From: Marinobacter sp. NP-4(2019)
Lineage (GTDB): Bacteria > Pseudomonadota > Gammaproteobacteria > Pseudomonadales > Oleiphilaceae
DNA: 64,000 nt
Direction of reading: 5' to 3'
NCBI RefSeq assembly: GCF_003994855.1
Contig: NZ_CP034142.1
Coordinates: 3,596,001 to 3,660,000, forward strand
Positions 40,716 to 49,233 of the stretch are shown in pieces (within the stretch, counting starts at the first letter, position 1; each line of letters opens with the position of its first letter). A model generated the notes under the pieces. That model searched no databases. It saw nothing but the letters and a program-made list of their open reading frames with translations, and was not told the origin of the DNA. A program made the position numbers and the translations under genes.

Positions 40716-42427
40716 GATTCACCTCCCTGTTTGCCGCTCTGCTTGCCTTCGGCCACGGTACTGTCCGGACCACCCTCAACCACGATCTTGCGGAACATGC
40801 CGGAAGCCGCGTGGTACGACAGGTGGCAATGGAAGGCCCATTCACCGGGTGCATCCACTTCGGTCTCCATGTAAACAGTAGTGGCCGGCGCCACGCTGAT
40901 CACATGTTTGAGGGGGTTCCACTTGCCTTCGCCCACCTCGAGGATTGACCACATGCCGTGCAGGTGCATCGGGTGGGTCATCATGGTCTCGTTGACGAAC
41001 TTGAAACGGACCCGCTCACCGTACTGCAGCACAATGGGATCGGCATCCTCGTATTTGATGCCATTGATGCTCCATTCATAGCGCTCCATATTGCCAGTAA
41101 GACGCAGTTCAATTTCCCGGGTCGGCTCCCGGTCTTCATACAGCGGTTTCTGGGCTTTCAGATCTGAATAGGACAGGAATTTTCCACCATTGCTGGCGGT
41201 GGGAACCAACCCGCTGCCCTTGGCATAGAAGGGATCTTCCGGAAGGGATGCATCATCCCCGTGGTCCATGCTGCCATGCCCCATGGCGCTGTGGTCCATC
41301 TCGTCGTTCCCGCCCATGTCACTGTGATCCATACCGGCCATGTTATCGCCGTTCATGTCGTCGTGCTTCATGTCGCCATGATCCATGTGTCCGGCCATAT
41401 CGGCCATGGTCAGCAGGGGTGCCTCCCGCAGTTCCGGCACTTCCGCCGTCATTCCTTCTTCCGGCGCCAAGGTGCCCCGGGCATAGCCGGAGCGGCCCAT
41501 GGATTCGGCGAAGATGGTGTAGGCTTCTTCATCCTTGATATGAACGATCACATCGTAGGTTTCCGCCACACCGATGCGGAACTCATCCACATTGACCGGC
41601 TGCACATTATTGCCATCGGCCTGCACCACCGTCATTTCCAGCCCGGGGATACGAATATCGAAATAGGTCATGGCAGAGGAATTGATAAAGCGCAGGCGAA
41701 CCCGCTCACCGGGTTTGAAGAGTCCGGTCCAGTTCTGTTCCGGGCCCTTGCCGTTCATCAGCCCGGTAAACCCCTGAACATCCTCGATATCCGCTTTCAT
41801 CATGCGCATATCACCCCACATCATCCGGTCCATCAGCGTCGCCATGAAGCCTTTCTCGGCGGATTCGGAAAAGAAGTCGCCTACGGTCTGCTGCTGTCGA
41901 TTGTAGTAATCCGCAGACATTTTCAGGTTACGCATGATGCGGTCACCGGAATGGGGATGCTTGTCGGTCAGCTGTACCACGTATTCCCGGTCATAGCGGA
42001 ACGGCTCTCGCCCTTCGGGTTCTATAACAATCGCGCCGTAGGCTCCGTTAGGCTCCTGAAAGCCGGAATGGCTGTGGAACCAGTAGGTACCGTTCTGGAC
42101 GATAGGGAACTTGTAGGTAAAGGTTTCTCCGGGCTTGATACCAGGGAAGCTGATGCCCGGCACACCATCCTGCTCAAAGGGCAGAATCAGGCCATGCCAG
42201 TGGATGGACGTCATTTCGTCCAGGTTATTGGTGACATTGATGGTCACCTTTTCCCCTTCCTTGAACCGCAATACCGGCCCCGGCGAAGCACCGTTGTATC
42301 CAATGCCTTCCTTGACGAAATCCCCGGTATCAATCTGGACCCGGTCAACGGAAATATCGTACTCGCCGGCCAACACCTGCAACGGCATCAGCCCGGCGAG
42401 GATGGCAATAAGAAAACCTTTATTCAT
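40712..42427 (-). CDS. copA: Multicopper oxidase, copper resistance protein A type
   Basis: Periplasmic multicopper oxidase of 571 aa that oxidises Cu(I). A Sec-type signal (MNKGFLIAILAGLMPLQVLA) replaces the Tat signal common in CopA/PcoA. Copper ligands are seen as TSIHWHGLILP and YWFHSHSGFQ in domain 1 and as HPMHLHGMWS and WAFHCHLSYHAASGM in domain 3. A Met/His-rich loop (MAGHMDHGDMKHDDMNGDN) near residues 350-400 is the copper-sequestering segment. The start overlaps the cupredoxin stop, the end overlaps copB. Confidence 0.93.
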   Translation of the reverse strand: MNKGFLIAILAGLMPLQVLAGEYDISVDRVQIDTGDFVKEGIGYNGASPGPVLRFKEGEKVTINVTNNLDEMTSIHWHGLILPFEQDGVPGISFPGIKPGETFTYKFPIVQNGTYWFHSHSGFQEPNGAYGAIVIEPEGREPFRYDREYVVQLTDKHPHSGDRIMRNLKMSADYYNRQQQTVGDFFSESAEKGFMATLMDRMMWGDMRMMKADIEDVQGFTGLMNGKGPEQNWTGLFKPGERVRLRFINSSAMTYFDIRIPGLEMTVVQADGNNVQPVNVDEFRIGVAETYDVIVHIKDEEAYTIFAESMGRSGYARGTLAPEEGMTAEVPELREAPLLTMADMAGHMDHGDMKHDDMNGDNMAGMDHSDMGGNDEMDHSAMGHGSMDHGDDASLPEDPFYAKGSGLVPTASNGGKFLSYSDLKAQKPLYEDREPTREIELRLTGNMERYEWSINGIKYEDADPIVLQYGERVRFKFVNETMMTHPMHLHGMWSILEVGEGKWNPLKHVISVAPATTVYMETEVDAPGEWAFHCHLSYHAASGMFRKIVVEGGPDSTVAEGKQSGKQGGES

Positions 42428-43020
42428 TGCACCGACTCACTGTCAGATTCCCCTTCGACGCGATCTTTGGCCGCAACTGTAGAATCAATCTTGATGTCGC
42501 CGTACATGCCCGCCTGGTAATGGCCAGGCACGTTACAGGCAAACTCGAGGTCGGTGGCCTTGGTGAATTTCCAGATGATCTCCCTGGAATCCCCCGGTTC
42601 CATCAAGACACTGTTGGGATCGTCGTGCTTCATGGAATGGCCATTGCCCATGTCCATGTTCATCATGTCGTGGTCAATGTGATCGCCCTTAAGTACGCCG
42701 TGCTCCACCATCATCTGCATCTCTTCCTGGTGAGCTTCGTGCATATCGGCGGTGCCAATGTTGAACTCATGCACCAGTGCACCTTCATTTTTCACCTTGA
42801 AACGGATGGTTTCTCCCGGCTGCACATGAATCGACTCAGGCTCGTAATAGTTGTCGTGCATGGTCACTTCAACCGTGCGGGACACGTTTCCGGCGTTGCC
42901 GGGCTCGCCTATGACATTGCCGCCGTGGTGCCCACCAGCGTGATTTCCGGCGGCATGGGCTCCTGAAGACAATGCCAGGATCATCGCTGGAAGCACTGCA
43001 ATCTTGAGTATCGGATTCAT
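42424..43020 (-). CDS. Cupredoxin-like periplasmic copper protein
   Basis: A 198-aa exported type-1 copper protein. The start at 43020 (MNPILKIAVLPAMILALSSG) follows GGAG and gives a good signal peptide, ending near AHAAGN. The Cu site is visible as LVHEFNIG (His) and FACNVPGHYQAGM (Cys, His, Met). A Met/His-rich insertion (MMNMDMGNGHSMKHDD) sits between them. It is first in the cupredoxin-oxidase-copB operon and diverges from the two-component regulator. Confidence 0.88.
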   Translation of the reverse strand: MNPILKIAVLPAMILALSSGAHAAGNHAGGHHGGNVIGEPGNAGNVSRTVEVTMHDNYYEPESIHVQPGETIRFKVKNEGALVHEFNIGTADMHEAHQEEMQMMVEHGVLKGDHIDHDMMNMDMGNGHSMKHDDPNSVLMEPGDSREIIWKFTKATDLEFACNVPGHYQAGMYGDIKIDSTVAAKDRVEGESDSESVQ

Positions 43021-43079
43021 CGTTTTCTCCGGGGAATAAAGTGATCGTTCAAATGTGAGCCCTACTTTGCCCTCGCAAT

Positions 43080-43129
43080 CTGAATTCTTGCTGAATTTCC
43101 AGATGAACACTTTTTCAGGTTACATTCAG
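43080..43129. promoter_or_regulatory. Fourfold ATTCAG operator in the copper divergent promoter
   Basis: Two CTGAAT hexamers (43080-43085, 43091-43096; ATTCAG on the minus strand) and TTTCAG plus ATTCAG (43113-43118, 43124-43129) on the plus strand, each pair with an 11-base period. The pairs point toward each other, between the cupredoxin operon and the response regulator. OmpR-family regulators bind such direct repeats, so the adjacent regulator is the likely ligand. Confidence 0.6.
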
Positions 43130-43173
43130 CAATCGGCCTTACACTTCAATCGACTTCAAAAACAGGAATATTC

Positions 43174-43839
43174 ATGCGATTGCTTCTGGTGGAAGACGAC
43201 CCTCTCATCGCAGAAAGCCTGAACCGGCAGTTGACCGCTTCGGGTTTTACTGTCGACGAAGCAGGCACCGCTAAACAGGCATCACGTCTTGGTAAGCAGG
43301 AAAACTACCGGGCCGTTGTGCTGGACCTGGGCCTACCTGATGGCAGCGGTCTGGATGTCCTCAAGAGCTGGCGCGCCGACAAACTGACCATGCCAGTGCT
43401 GATACTGACGGCCCGGGGTGACTGGCAGGATAAGGTGAATGGCCTTAAGGCTGGCGCGGACGATTATCTGGCCAAGCCATTCCAGACCGAGGAACTGCTG
43501 GCACGGCTGAACGCCCTGATTCGTCGCAGTGAAGGCCGGGTGGAAGCGAAGTTGGCCGCAGGTGGCTTCGAGCTGGATGAATACCGCCAGTGCCTGCAAA
43601 CACCCGACGGCCAGGAGCATTCCCTGACCGGAACCGAGTTTCGCCTGCTCCGGTGCCTGATGAGCCGTCCCGGACAGCTGTTCTCAAAAGACCAGTTGCT
43701 GGAACAGTTGTACAACCTCAACGACAGTCCAAGCGACAACACCATCGAAGCCTATATTCGCCGGCTGAGAAAAATCACCGGGGCTGACGCGATCACGACC
43801 CGCCGGGGTCAGGGGTATATCTTCAATGCCATGGATTAA
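43174..43839 (+). CDS. Response regulator, OmpR/PhoP-like (copper island)
   Basis: DNA-binding response regulator of 221 aa. Receiver motifs: LLLVEDDPLIAESL, Asp in AVVLDLGLPDGSG, Thr in LILTARGDWQDKV and DDYLAKPFQTEELLAR. The winged helix ends NTIEAYIRRLRKITG and TRRGQGYIF. Sequence style resembles QseB/PmrA/PhoP types rather than CusR. It diverges from the copper operon and overlaps the kinase by 14 bases; control of the copper genes is inferred from position and the repeats between them. Confidence 0.9.
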   Translation: MRLLLVEDDPLIAESLNRQLTASGFTVDEAGTAKQASRLGKQENYRAVVLDLGLPDGSGLDVLKSWRADKLTMPVLILTARGDWQDKVNGLKAGADDYLAKPFQTEELLARLNALIRRSEGRVEAKLAAGGFELDEYRQCLQTPDGQEHSLTGTEFRLLRCLMSRPGQLFSKDQLLEQLYNLNDSPSDNTIEAYIRRLRKITGADAITTRRGQGYIFNAMD

Positions 43840-45172
43840 TCCCCGGCGTTCCATCCGCAAAAGTCTACTCACCCTGCTGCTGCCTGCCGCCATTGCATTA
43901 ATGGTTGCGGCCTGGATCGTCCATGGCTTGTTACTGGAACGTATGGCCCGTGGATTCGTTGAAGACCGGTTGCAGGATGAGGTGTCATTCCTGGAGCACC
44001 AGTTGCGGAAGTCCGGCCCGCAGGAAATCCGGAATATCGCCGAGGGTGATTATTTTGAAGAGGTTTTTCACCATGCGTTTGCCCTACGCACAGGTAGCCA
44101 GATTCACAGCTCGCCGGCCCAATGGTCGGGGGTTCTAGAACCCTTACTGAGCGAAGCTGAAACCGGTTTTGTCCGCCAGACCAATCCGGAACCCGCTGCC
44201 TCTGTCGCCGAGTTTCTGGCCTACCGCAAAGCCCTGACCCTGAACGGAGAGCCGGTCGTCATCGTGGTGGCAGAGGATCTGACCAGCCTGCAGCACAGCC
44301 AGCAGGAGTTGCACCTTTGGACCGGCATCGTGTCCGCGATACTTCTGACATTGCTGATACTCGCGATATGGCTGGCTATCCGCTGGTCGCTGCGCTCGGT
44401 TTCCCGTCTGCAATACGGCCTGACAGCCCTGCAGACCGGTACCAGTAACCGACTGGATGTGGACGCCCCTGCGGAGTTCCAGCCTCTGATCAGCCAATTG
44501 AACCAGCTTCTGGACACCCTGGACCAAAGGCTTGCCCGATCCCGGGATGCCCTGGCCAACCTCTCCCACAGTGTGAAAACACCGGTGTCCGCCATTCGAC
44601 AGGTCCTGGAAGATGACACCCGGGCCCTGGACCCGGAAATGCGACAACAGCTGGCCCAAAGGCTGTCCGACATCGATCGTCAGCTCGAGAGCGAAATGCG
44701 CCGCAGCCGGTTCGCAGGTCCCCAGGCAGGCAAAGCCGCGCAACCGGTCAGTCAGGCCCGCGACCTGTTATGGATGCTGGGCCGGCTCTACCCCGACAAG
44801 AATTTCGAACTGGAAACCGAACTGGGGCCGGAAACCCGTTGGCCAGTGGAAGAACACGACCTGAACGAGATTCTGGGCAACCTGCTGGATAATGCAGGCA
44901 AGTGGGCCACACATCAGGTCTCCCTGCACCTGAGCCGGGAAGACAATCAGTTGACACTGGAAGTCCGTGACGATGGTCCTGGAGTCGCGTCAGAAAAACT
45001 AGATACGCTCGGCACCCGGGGCTTGCGGCTGGACGAACAGACGCCGGGACATGGACTGGGACTGGCGATCGTCCGGGACATTCTCGCTGGTTATGGAGGA
45101 ACCCTGCAGTTCACCTCTACGCCAGCCAAGGGGCTGATTGCCCACGTGAAACTGCCCCGGTACGGAGAATGA
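43826..45172 (+). CDS. Sensor histidine kinase (copper island)
   Basis: Membrane sensor of 448 aa. TM1 near residues 14-34, an about 130-residue periplasmic domain, TM2 near 162-186, then HAMP, the phospho-histidine in ANLSHSVKTPVSAIRQV (near residue 250) and a HATPase domain: NEILGNLLDNAGKWA, VRDDGPGV, GHGLGLAIVRDILAGYGG. Overlap with the regulator gene shows a coupled pair. It resembles PhoQ/QseC-type kinases. The ligand may be a metal ion, by context only. Confidence 0.9.
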   Translation: MPWINPRRSIRKSLLTLLLPAAIALMVAAWIVHGLLLERMARGFVEDRLQDEVSFLEHQLRKSGPQEIRNIAEGDYFEEVFHHAFALRTGSQIHSSPAQWSGVLEPLLSEAETGFVRQTNPEPAASVAEFLAYRKALTLNGEPVVIVVAEDLTSLQHSQQELHLWTGIVSAILLTLLILAIWLAIRWSLRSVSRLQYGLTALQTGTSNRLDVDAPAEFQPLISQLNQLLDTLDQRLARSRDALANLSHSVKTPVSAIRQVLEDDTRALDPEMRQQLAQRLSDIDRQLESEMRRSRFAGPQAGKAAQPVSQARDLLWMLGRLYPDKNFELETELGPETRWPVEEHDLNEILGNLLDNAGKWATHQVSLHLSREDNQLTLEVRDDGPGVASEKLDTLGTRGLRLDEQTPGHGLGLAIVRDILAGYGGTLQFTSTPAKGLIAHVKLPRYGE

Positions 45173-45267
45173 TGTAACATCGATTTTCGAGAGCCAGTTA
45201 GTGGCGAGTATCTGATATTTTCAGCAATAATGGTTTGCCAACGACAACTATCTACAAGGATGAAACG

Positions 45268-45879
45268 ATGGATCGACGGTTACATACCGGCCAAGTCAAC
45301 CTGGGAATGATGCTCGTAGCCGCTCTGGTCGCTGCCCTGATCATCATCCCCTGGTACACCCATAACGACCTGACCGACAAGGAAGAGTCCGTACATTCTG
45401 CCTGGGCCAACGTACAAAGTACCCTGCAACGTCGGGCGGATCTCATCCCTGCCCTGCTGAAGACCGTCAGCCAGGCCATGGAATATGAGAGCGAAACACT
45501 GGCGTCCCTCGCCGAGCAACAGGCGCAACTGCTTGCTCGCCATGCCGGGGCGCCCCCCGAAGGCAATGAAGACCTGAATACCCTGGCGGATAGGGACCGG
45601 CAACTGGCGGCGGAATCACGCCAACTGCTGGTGGTAGCTGGCTCCTTACCAGAGCTTCGGGCCACAGACCAGTTCCTGCAACTGCAGTCCCAACTCGAAG
45701 GTACCGAAAACCGCATTAACGTCACCCGTATCCGCTACAACGAAGCCGTGCGATATTACAACGGTGCCATCCGGGGATTTATCGGACGCCATATCGCCAA
45801 TTCCCTGGGGCTCGAACCCAGACCTTATTTTGAAGCGAGTGCCGAGGCCCGGAACCCGGTTCCAATGGAGTTTCAGTGA
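45268..45879 (+). CDS. LemA-family protein
   Basis: A 203-aa membrane-anchored protein: TM at residues 8-28, then the LemA helical bundle, SVHSAWANVQSTLQRRADLIPALLKTV. The ATG at 45268 has AAGGA upstream and avoids the 11 extra residues of an earlier start. LemA proteins are widespread with unknown function and often accompany TPM-domain proteins, as here. The start of the next gene overlaps its TGA. Confidence 0.88.
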   Translation: MDRRLHTGQVNLGMMLVAALVAALIIIPWYTHNDLTDKEESVHSAWANVQSTLQRRADLIPALLKTVSQAMEYESETLASLAEQQAQLLARHAGAPPEGNEDLNTLADRDRQLAAESRQLLVVAGSLPELRATDQFLQLQSQLEGTENRINVTRIRYNEAVRYYNGAIRGFIGRHIANSLGLEPRPYFEASAEARNPVPMEFQ

Positions 45880-46937
45880 TGCCGGGTCAGGGGAAAGCCG
45901 CCCTGGTCCGGCAAGCGGGACGAGCGCGCTTACTGGTAATGCTGGGACTTTTTGCAGCCGTCGTGCTGGCGATTGCCTACCAGGCCAACAACCGTCTGGC
46001 GACCGTTCCCCGGGTCACAGATCACATCAACCTGCTGAGCCCGGACGAACGTGACCGGATCGCGCGCTTCCACGACTACCTGCTGTCCGATCACGATATC
46101 GACTACCGGATCCTGATCGCCAGGGGTATCGATGACATCAATCAGTTTGCTGTGAACTACTTCCGCGACGGCAACATCGGGGCTTCCAGCAACAGTGGGC
46201 GCGGACTTCTGTTGGTGCTTGATACCCAGGCCAACCAGGTCCGCCTGGAAGTCAGCCACGCTCTGGAGGCGACCTACACCGATGCTTTTGTTGCTTATGT
46301 TGAACACCGCCAGATGACGGAGTTTTTTGCCGCCAACCGGATTGCCGATGGCATCCTTGCCACCACGGAAATGCTCATCACCCGGGCCACCAATGCTGCC
46401 AATGGCCTGGATCCTGCTACCGAGGGCTGGGCGGCCTCTTCCGGTGGGGGCGGTGCGCGGGTGGACGCCAGGATTGGCGAAGGAACAGCCTCCCGACGGA
46501 ATGATAATGTGGCCGTCGGCGGTGGCGCGTCTCCCCGAGAAATCCTGGATCGCTACCGGCGGGCGATGGAAGACCGCAACAACAATCCGCAGCTGTCGAT
46601 CTATTCAGAGCAAACCCGTGAGATGCTTGGCCAGCGGGTAATGACTTCGGCGCAGATGGACAACGTGGCGAAAAGCCTCCGGAATTGCCAGCCCGAGAAA
46701 CTATTTCACCAGGACAATCGCGCTGTTCTTCGCTATCCCATCCAGGCCCGGACCTGTTCGCCTTACTTTTTCCTCCGCGAAGACGGACAGTGGCGACTGG
46801 ATTTCACCGTGATGATTGATGCCATTCGCTTCGGGCGTAACAATGAATGGCGTCTGGTGCCGGAGTACTCAGGCCCCTATGGCTTTGCTTTCAGGGATCT
46901 GCGGTTTGACCGCAACGGTTACCCGTATCCACAATAG
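45879..46937 (+). CDS. TPM-domain protein (partner of LemA)
   Basis: A 352-aa protein with one N-terminal membrane helix (about residues 18-35) and an extracytoplasmic TPM domain: DERDRIARFHDYLLSDHDID, NSGRGLLLVLDTQANQVRLE, FFAANRIADGILATTEML. A Gly-rich linker (SSGGGGARVD) leads to a C-terminal domain of about 130 residues resembling an NTF2-type fold (inference). The TGATG overlap with lemA implies co-translation; a GTG start one codon earlier is possible. Function unknown. Confidence 0.82.
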   Translation: MPGQGKAALVRQAGRARLLVMLGLFAAVVLAIAYQANNRLATVPRVTDHINLLSPDERDRIARFHDYLLSDHDIDYRILIARGIDDINQFAVNYFRDGNIGASSNSGRGLLLVLDTQANQVRLEVSHALEATYTDAFVAYVEHRQMTEFFAANRIADGILATTEMLITRATNAANGLDPATEGWAASSGGGGARVDARIGEGTASRRNDNVAVGGGASPREILDRYRRAMEDRNNNPQLSIYSEQTREMLGQRVMTSAQMDNVAKSLRNCQPEKLFHQDNRAVLRYPIQARTCSPYFFLREDGQWRLDFTVMIDAIRFGRNNEWRLVPEYSGPYGFAFRDLRFDRNGYPYPQ

Positions 46938-46963
46938 CGCCATCATCCGTCAGGATCCGAGCC

Positions 46964-47428
46964 ATGAGAATCGGTGAAATCTCAAAAGCGACCGGCATTC
47001 CGGTAGAAACCATTCGCTATTACGAGAAGATCGGGCTGGTGCCGGAGCCCGAACGGCAAGCCAGCGGCTATCGGGATTACCGGCAAAGCCACCTGGACCG
47101 CCTGCTCTTCATCAAACGTTGCCGCAATCTGGACATGGCCCAGGACGAGATCCGCGAACTGATCCGCCTGGCCGATCAGCCAGATGCCGACTGCAGCGAA
47201 GTGGATGCCCTGCTGGCCCGCCACCTCAGCCATGTGCGCGAGCGCCTGCAGGAGCTGGCCAGCCTGGAAGATACCCTGGAACGGCTGCAGAAAGCCTGCT
47301 CGGAAGGCCGCACGGTCAGTGAATGTGGCATTCTCGGTGGCCTGACCTCGGAGCCGGCCCGGGAAGCACCCACCAGCAATCACAACCATATTCCCGGCAC
47401 CCATCACCACACCCCGGGCACCCGTTAA
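46964..47428 (+). CDS. cadR: MerR-family metal regulator, CadR/PbrR type
   Basis: A 154-aa MerR regulator. The HTH begins MRIGEISKATGIPVETIRYYEKIG. Metal-site cysteines are visible as DADCSEVDALL, KACSEGRTVSECGIL, the pattern of Cd/Pb-responsive CadR/PbrR. A His-rich C-terminus (NHNHIPGTHHH) is as in Pseudomonas CadR. It precedes a cation exporter and a typical MerR promoter, so it probably activates that exporter on cadmium, lead or zinc stress. Confidence 0.9.
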   Translation: MRIGEISKATGIPVETIRYYEKIGLVPEPERQASGYRDYRQSHLDRLLFIKRCRNLDMAQDEIRELIRLADQPDADCSEVDALLARHLSHVRERLQELASLEDTLERLQKACSEGRTVSECGILGGLTSEPAREAPTSNHNHIPGTHHHTPGTR

Positions 47429-47449
47429 CAATGGCTCAGACTCACAGAG

Positions 47450-47480
47450 TTGACTCTATAGCGACTACAGGGTTTTTAAT
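47450..47480 (+). promoter_or_regulatory. MerR/CadR-type promoter of the cation exporter
   Basis: The -35 TTGACT (47450-47455) and -10 TTTAAT (47475-47480) are 19 bases apart, the elongated spacer of MerR-controlled promoters. The imperfect dyad CTCTATAG/CTACAGGG occupies the spacer. It lies 28 bases before the exporter ATG. Confidence 0.8.
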
Positions 47481-47508
47481 GACTACATTCTGATAACAGG
47501 AGGTATTC

Positions 47509-48174
47509 ATGGCGTGTAGTTGCTCCGCTCCCGAACCCAAATCCCCCGCTCCGGGCTTTCGCAAAGCCTTGTGGATTGCCCTATGGGTTAACCTGGCCAT
47601 GTTTCTGGTGGAGGGCATTGCCAGCCTGCAGTCCGGTTCCGTGTCCCTGATGGCCGATGCCATCGACTTCTTCGGTGACAGCGCCAACTACGTGCTGTCG
47701 CTGTTCGTACTCTCCATGGGCATGCTCTGGCGGGGCCGGGCCGCCATGGTGAAAGGCCTTACCATGACGGTATTCGGCATTGCCGTTCTGGGCCGGGCCA
47801 TCTGGGTCATGCAAAGCGGCATCACACCGGAGCCGCTGACCATGGGCGCTGTTGGTTTGCTCGCTCTGGTGGCCAACGTGGGCGTCGCCATCATGCTGTT
47901 CAAATTCCGCGAAGGCGATTCCGACATGCGTTCGGTGTGGCTGTGCAGCCGCAACGACGCCATCGGCAATATTGCAGTAATGGTGGCCGCATTGGGGGTC
48001 TTCGGCACTGGGACCGCCTGGCCGGACCTGGCGGTGGCCGCAGTGATGGGTGGTCTGGCCATTACATCGGGAGTCAGCGTGGTGCGCCATGCCCGCGATG
48101 ATATCCGGGGAGAACTGAACGCACGCGCTTCCCGAGCATTCACGGCAGAACCAACGCCACCATCACAGGAATAA
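47509..48174 (+). CDS. Cation efflux protein (CDF superfamily, short form)
   Basis: Membrane exporter of 221 aa with six hydrophobic helices. MACSCSAP at the start is Cys-rich and may bind metal. CDF metal-site residues are visible in SVSLMADAIDFFGDSANYV (TM2; D-x3-D) and SRNDAIGNIAVMV (TM5), in place of the classic HxxxD. The cytoplasmic C-terminal domain is very short. CadR-type control suggests Cd, Zn or Pb export. Its 3' end overlaps the convergent AEC gene by 35 bases. Confidence 0.87.
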   Translation: MACSCSAPEPKSPAPGFRKALWIALWVNLAMFLVEGIASLQSGSVSLMADAIDFFGDSANYVLSLFVLSMGMLWRGRAAMVKGLTMTVFGIAVLGRAIWVMQSGITPEPLTMGAVGLLALVANVGVAIMLFKFREGDSDMRSVWLCSRNDAIGNIAVMVAALGVFGTGTAWPDLAVAAVMGGLAITSGVSVVRHARDDIRGELNARASRAFTAEPTPPSQE

Positions 48175-49060
48175 ACACCAACGCAAACAGCGTGCTGAGC
48201 AGGGCGGTGCCCGCCGCCTGCCTCGGTGCCGTATCCAGCAAGGTGGCAATCACCACTGTATTGGCGGCAATCGGTGTAATCGAAATAAGGAAAATGGCCT
48301 GGTAGACCGCCAGGTCATACACTCCGAAAATGTTGGCGTCCAGCCACCAGAACAGCAGCGCCACCACCGGCCAGGTTACAAACTTGCCCAGGAATGCCAG
48401 CCCGGTAAACCGCAGATTTCCGGCCAGACCACGAAAGCTGAGGATACCCATACCTATGATCATCATGCCGAGGATGCTGTAGGCACCACGCAAATTATCA
48501 AACAGCGGCGTGAACACATCGGGAATGGAGATGCCGGACAGGTTGAGTACAACCGCCAGCAGGAATGCATACACCGACGGAAGTCTCGCTACCCTCACCA
48601 GCGCATCTTTCAGTCCGTAGCGGCCCCTGGCAGCAAGATAGAAGCCCACCGAGTTCTCGAACAGCGTAGTACCAAGCATGCACACAATATAAAGTGCCAG
48701 CCCCTCCTGCCCGAATAGCAGCAGGGCCACCGGAATACCAAAGTAACCGGTGTTGCCGGTCCCCACGGACAGCGGCATGAGACTGGCACTGCCATCGGTA
48801 ATAAAACGCCTGGCGATCCAGAGATGGCCTACTCCGATGGCCGAACACAGACCAAACGTCAGGAATGGCAGCAGGATGACTTCCGCTGACAGCGGCGCGG
48901 CCATGACGCCGGAGAACACCACCGATGGGGTGACGATGTAGAGCATGATGCCGGCAATGTGTTTGCCGCTGGCTTCCAGGTAGCGGCCGGCGACCCACCC
49001 GAGTGCGACGGTGATGTACAGGGGAAGCAATTTATAGAAAAGGGCCAGCGCCGCGACCAT
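48140..49060 (-). CDS. AEC-family (auxin efflux carrier) transporter
   Basis: Membrane protein of 306 aa with about ten helices; the two AEC halves are visible, with LPLYITVALGWVAGRYL at the N-terminus and SVGTGNTGYFGIPVALLLFG in the first helix-breaking region. Bacterial AEC members carry dicarboxylates or malonate, but the substrate is not evident. It overlaps the convergent cation exporter by 35 bases and is divergent from the Crp/Fnr-type gene. Confidence 0.88.
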   Translation of the reverse strand: MVAALALFYKLLPLYITVALGWVAGRYLEASGKHIAGIMLYIVTPSVVFSGVMAAPLSAEVILLPFLTFGLCSAIGVGHLWIARRFITDGSASLMPLSVGTGNTGYFGIPVALLLFGQEGLALYIVCMLGTTLFENSVGFYLAARGRYGLKDALVRVARLPSVYAFLLAVVLNLSGISIPDVFTPLFDNLRGAYSILGMMIIGMGILSFRGLAGNLRFTGLAFLGKFVTWPVVALLFWWLDANIFGVYDLAVYQAIFLISITPIAANTVVIATLLDTAPRQAAGTALLSTLFALVFIPVMVALVLP

Positions 49061-49153
49061 GGGAGCTCCGGGGAGTACCTGACGGGTGAATTCAAACCGG
49101 GAAGTCTATCACCCGATCCCCTTTTTCGCTGTTATTGATTCACCCTATAATGC

Positions 49154-49174
49154 TTAATGATTCAAGTCATTTAA
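49154..49174. promoter_or_regulatory. Crp/Fnr-type palindrome upstream of the Crp/Fnr-like gene
   Basis: TTAATGA and TCATTTAA flank TTCAAG; the core ATGAT-TCAA-GTCAT matches 7 of 10 FNR positions. The centre (49164) is about 41 bases from an inferred start near 49205, with AATACT as -10. A perfect TATAAT lies just upstream (49146-49151). Possibly autoregulation; modest evidence. Confidence 0.4.
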
Positions 49175-49233
49175 CATGCGTTTTACGTACTGGAATACTG
49201 CAGGATCACTGACCGTAAAAGAGCTTACAGGTA

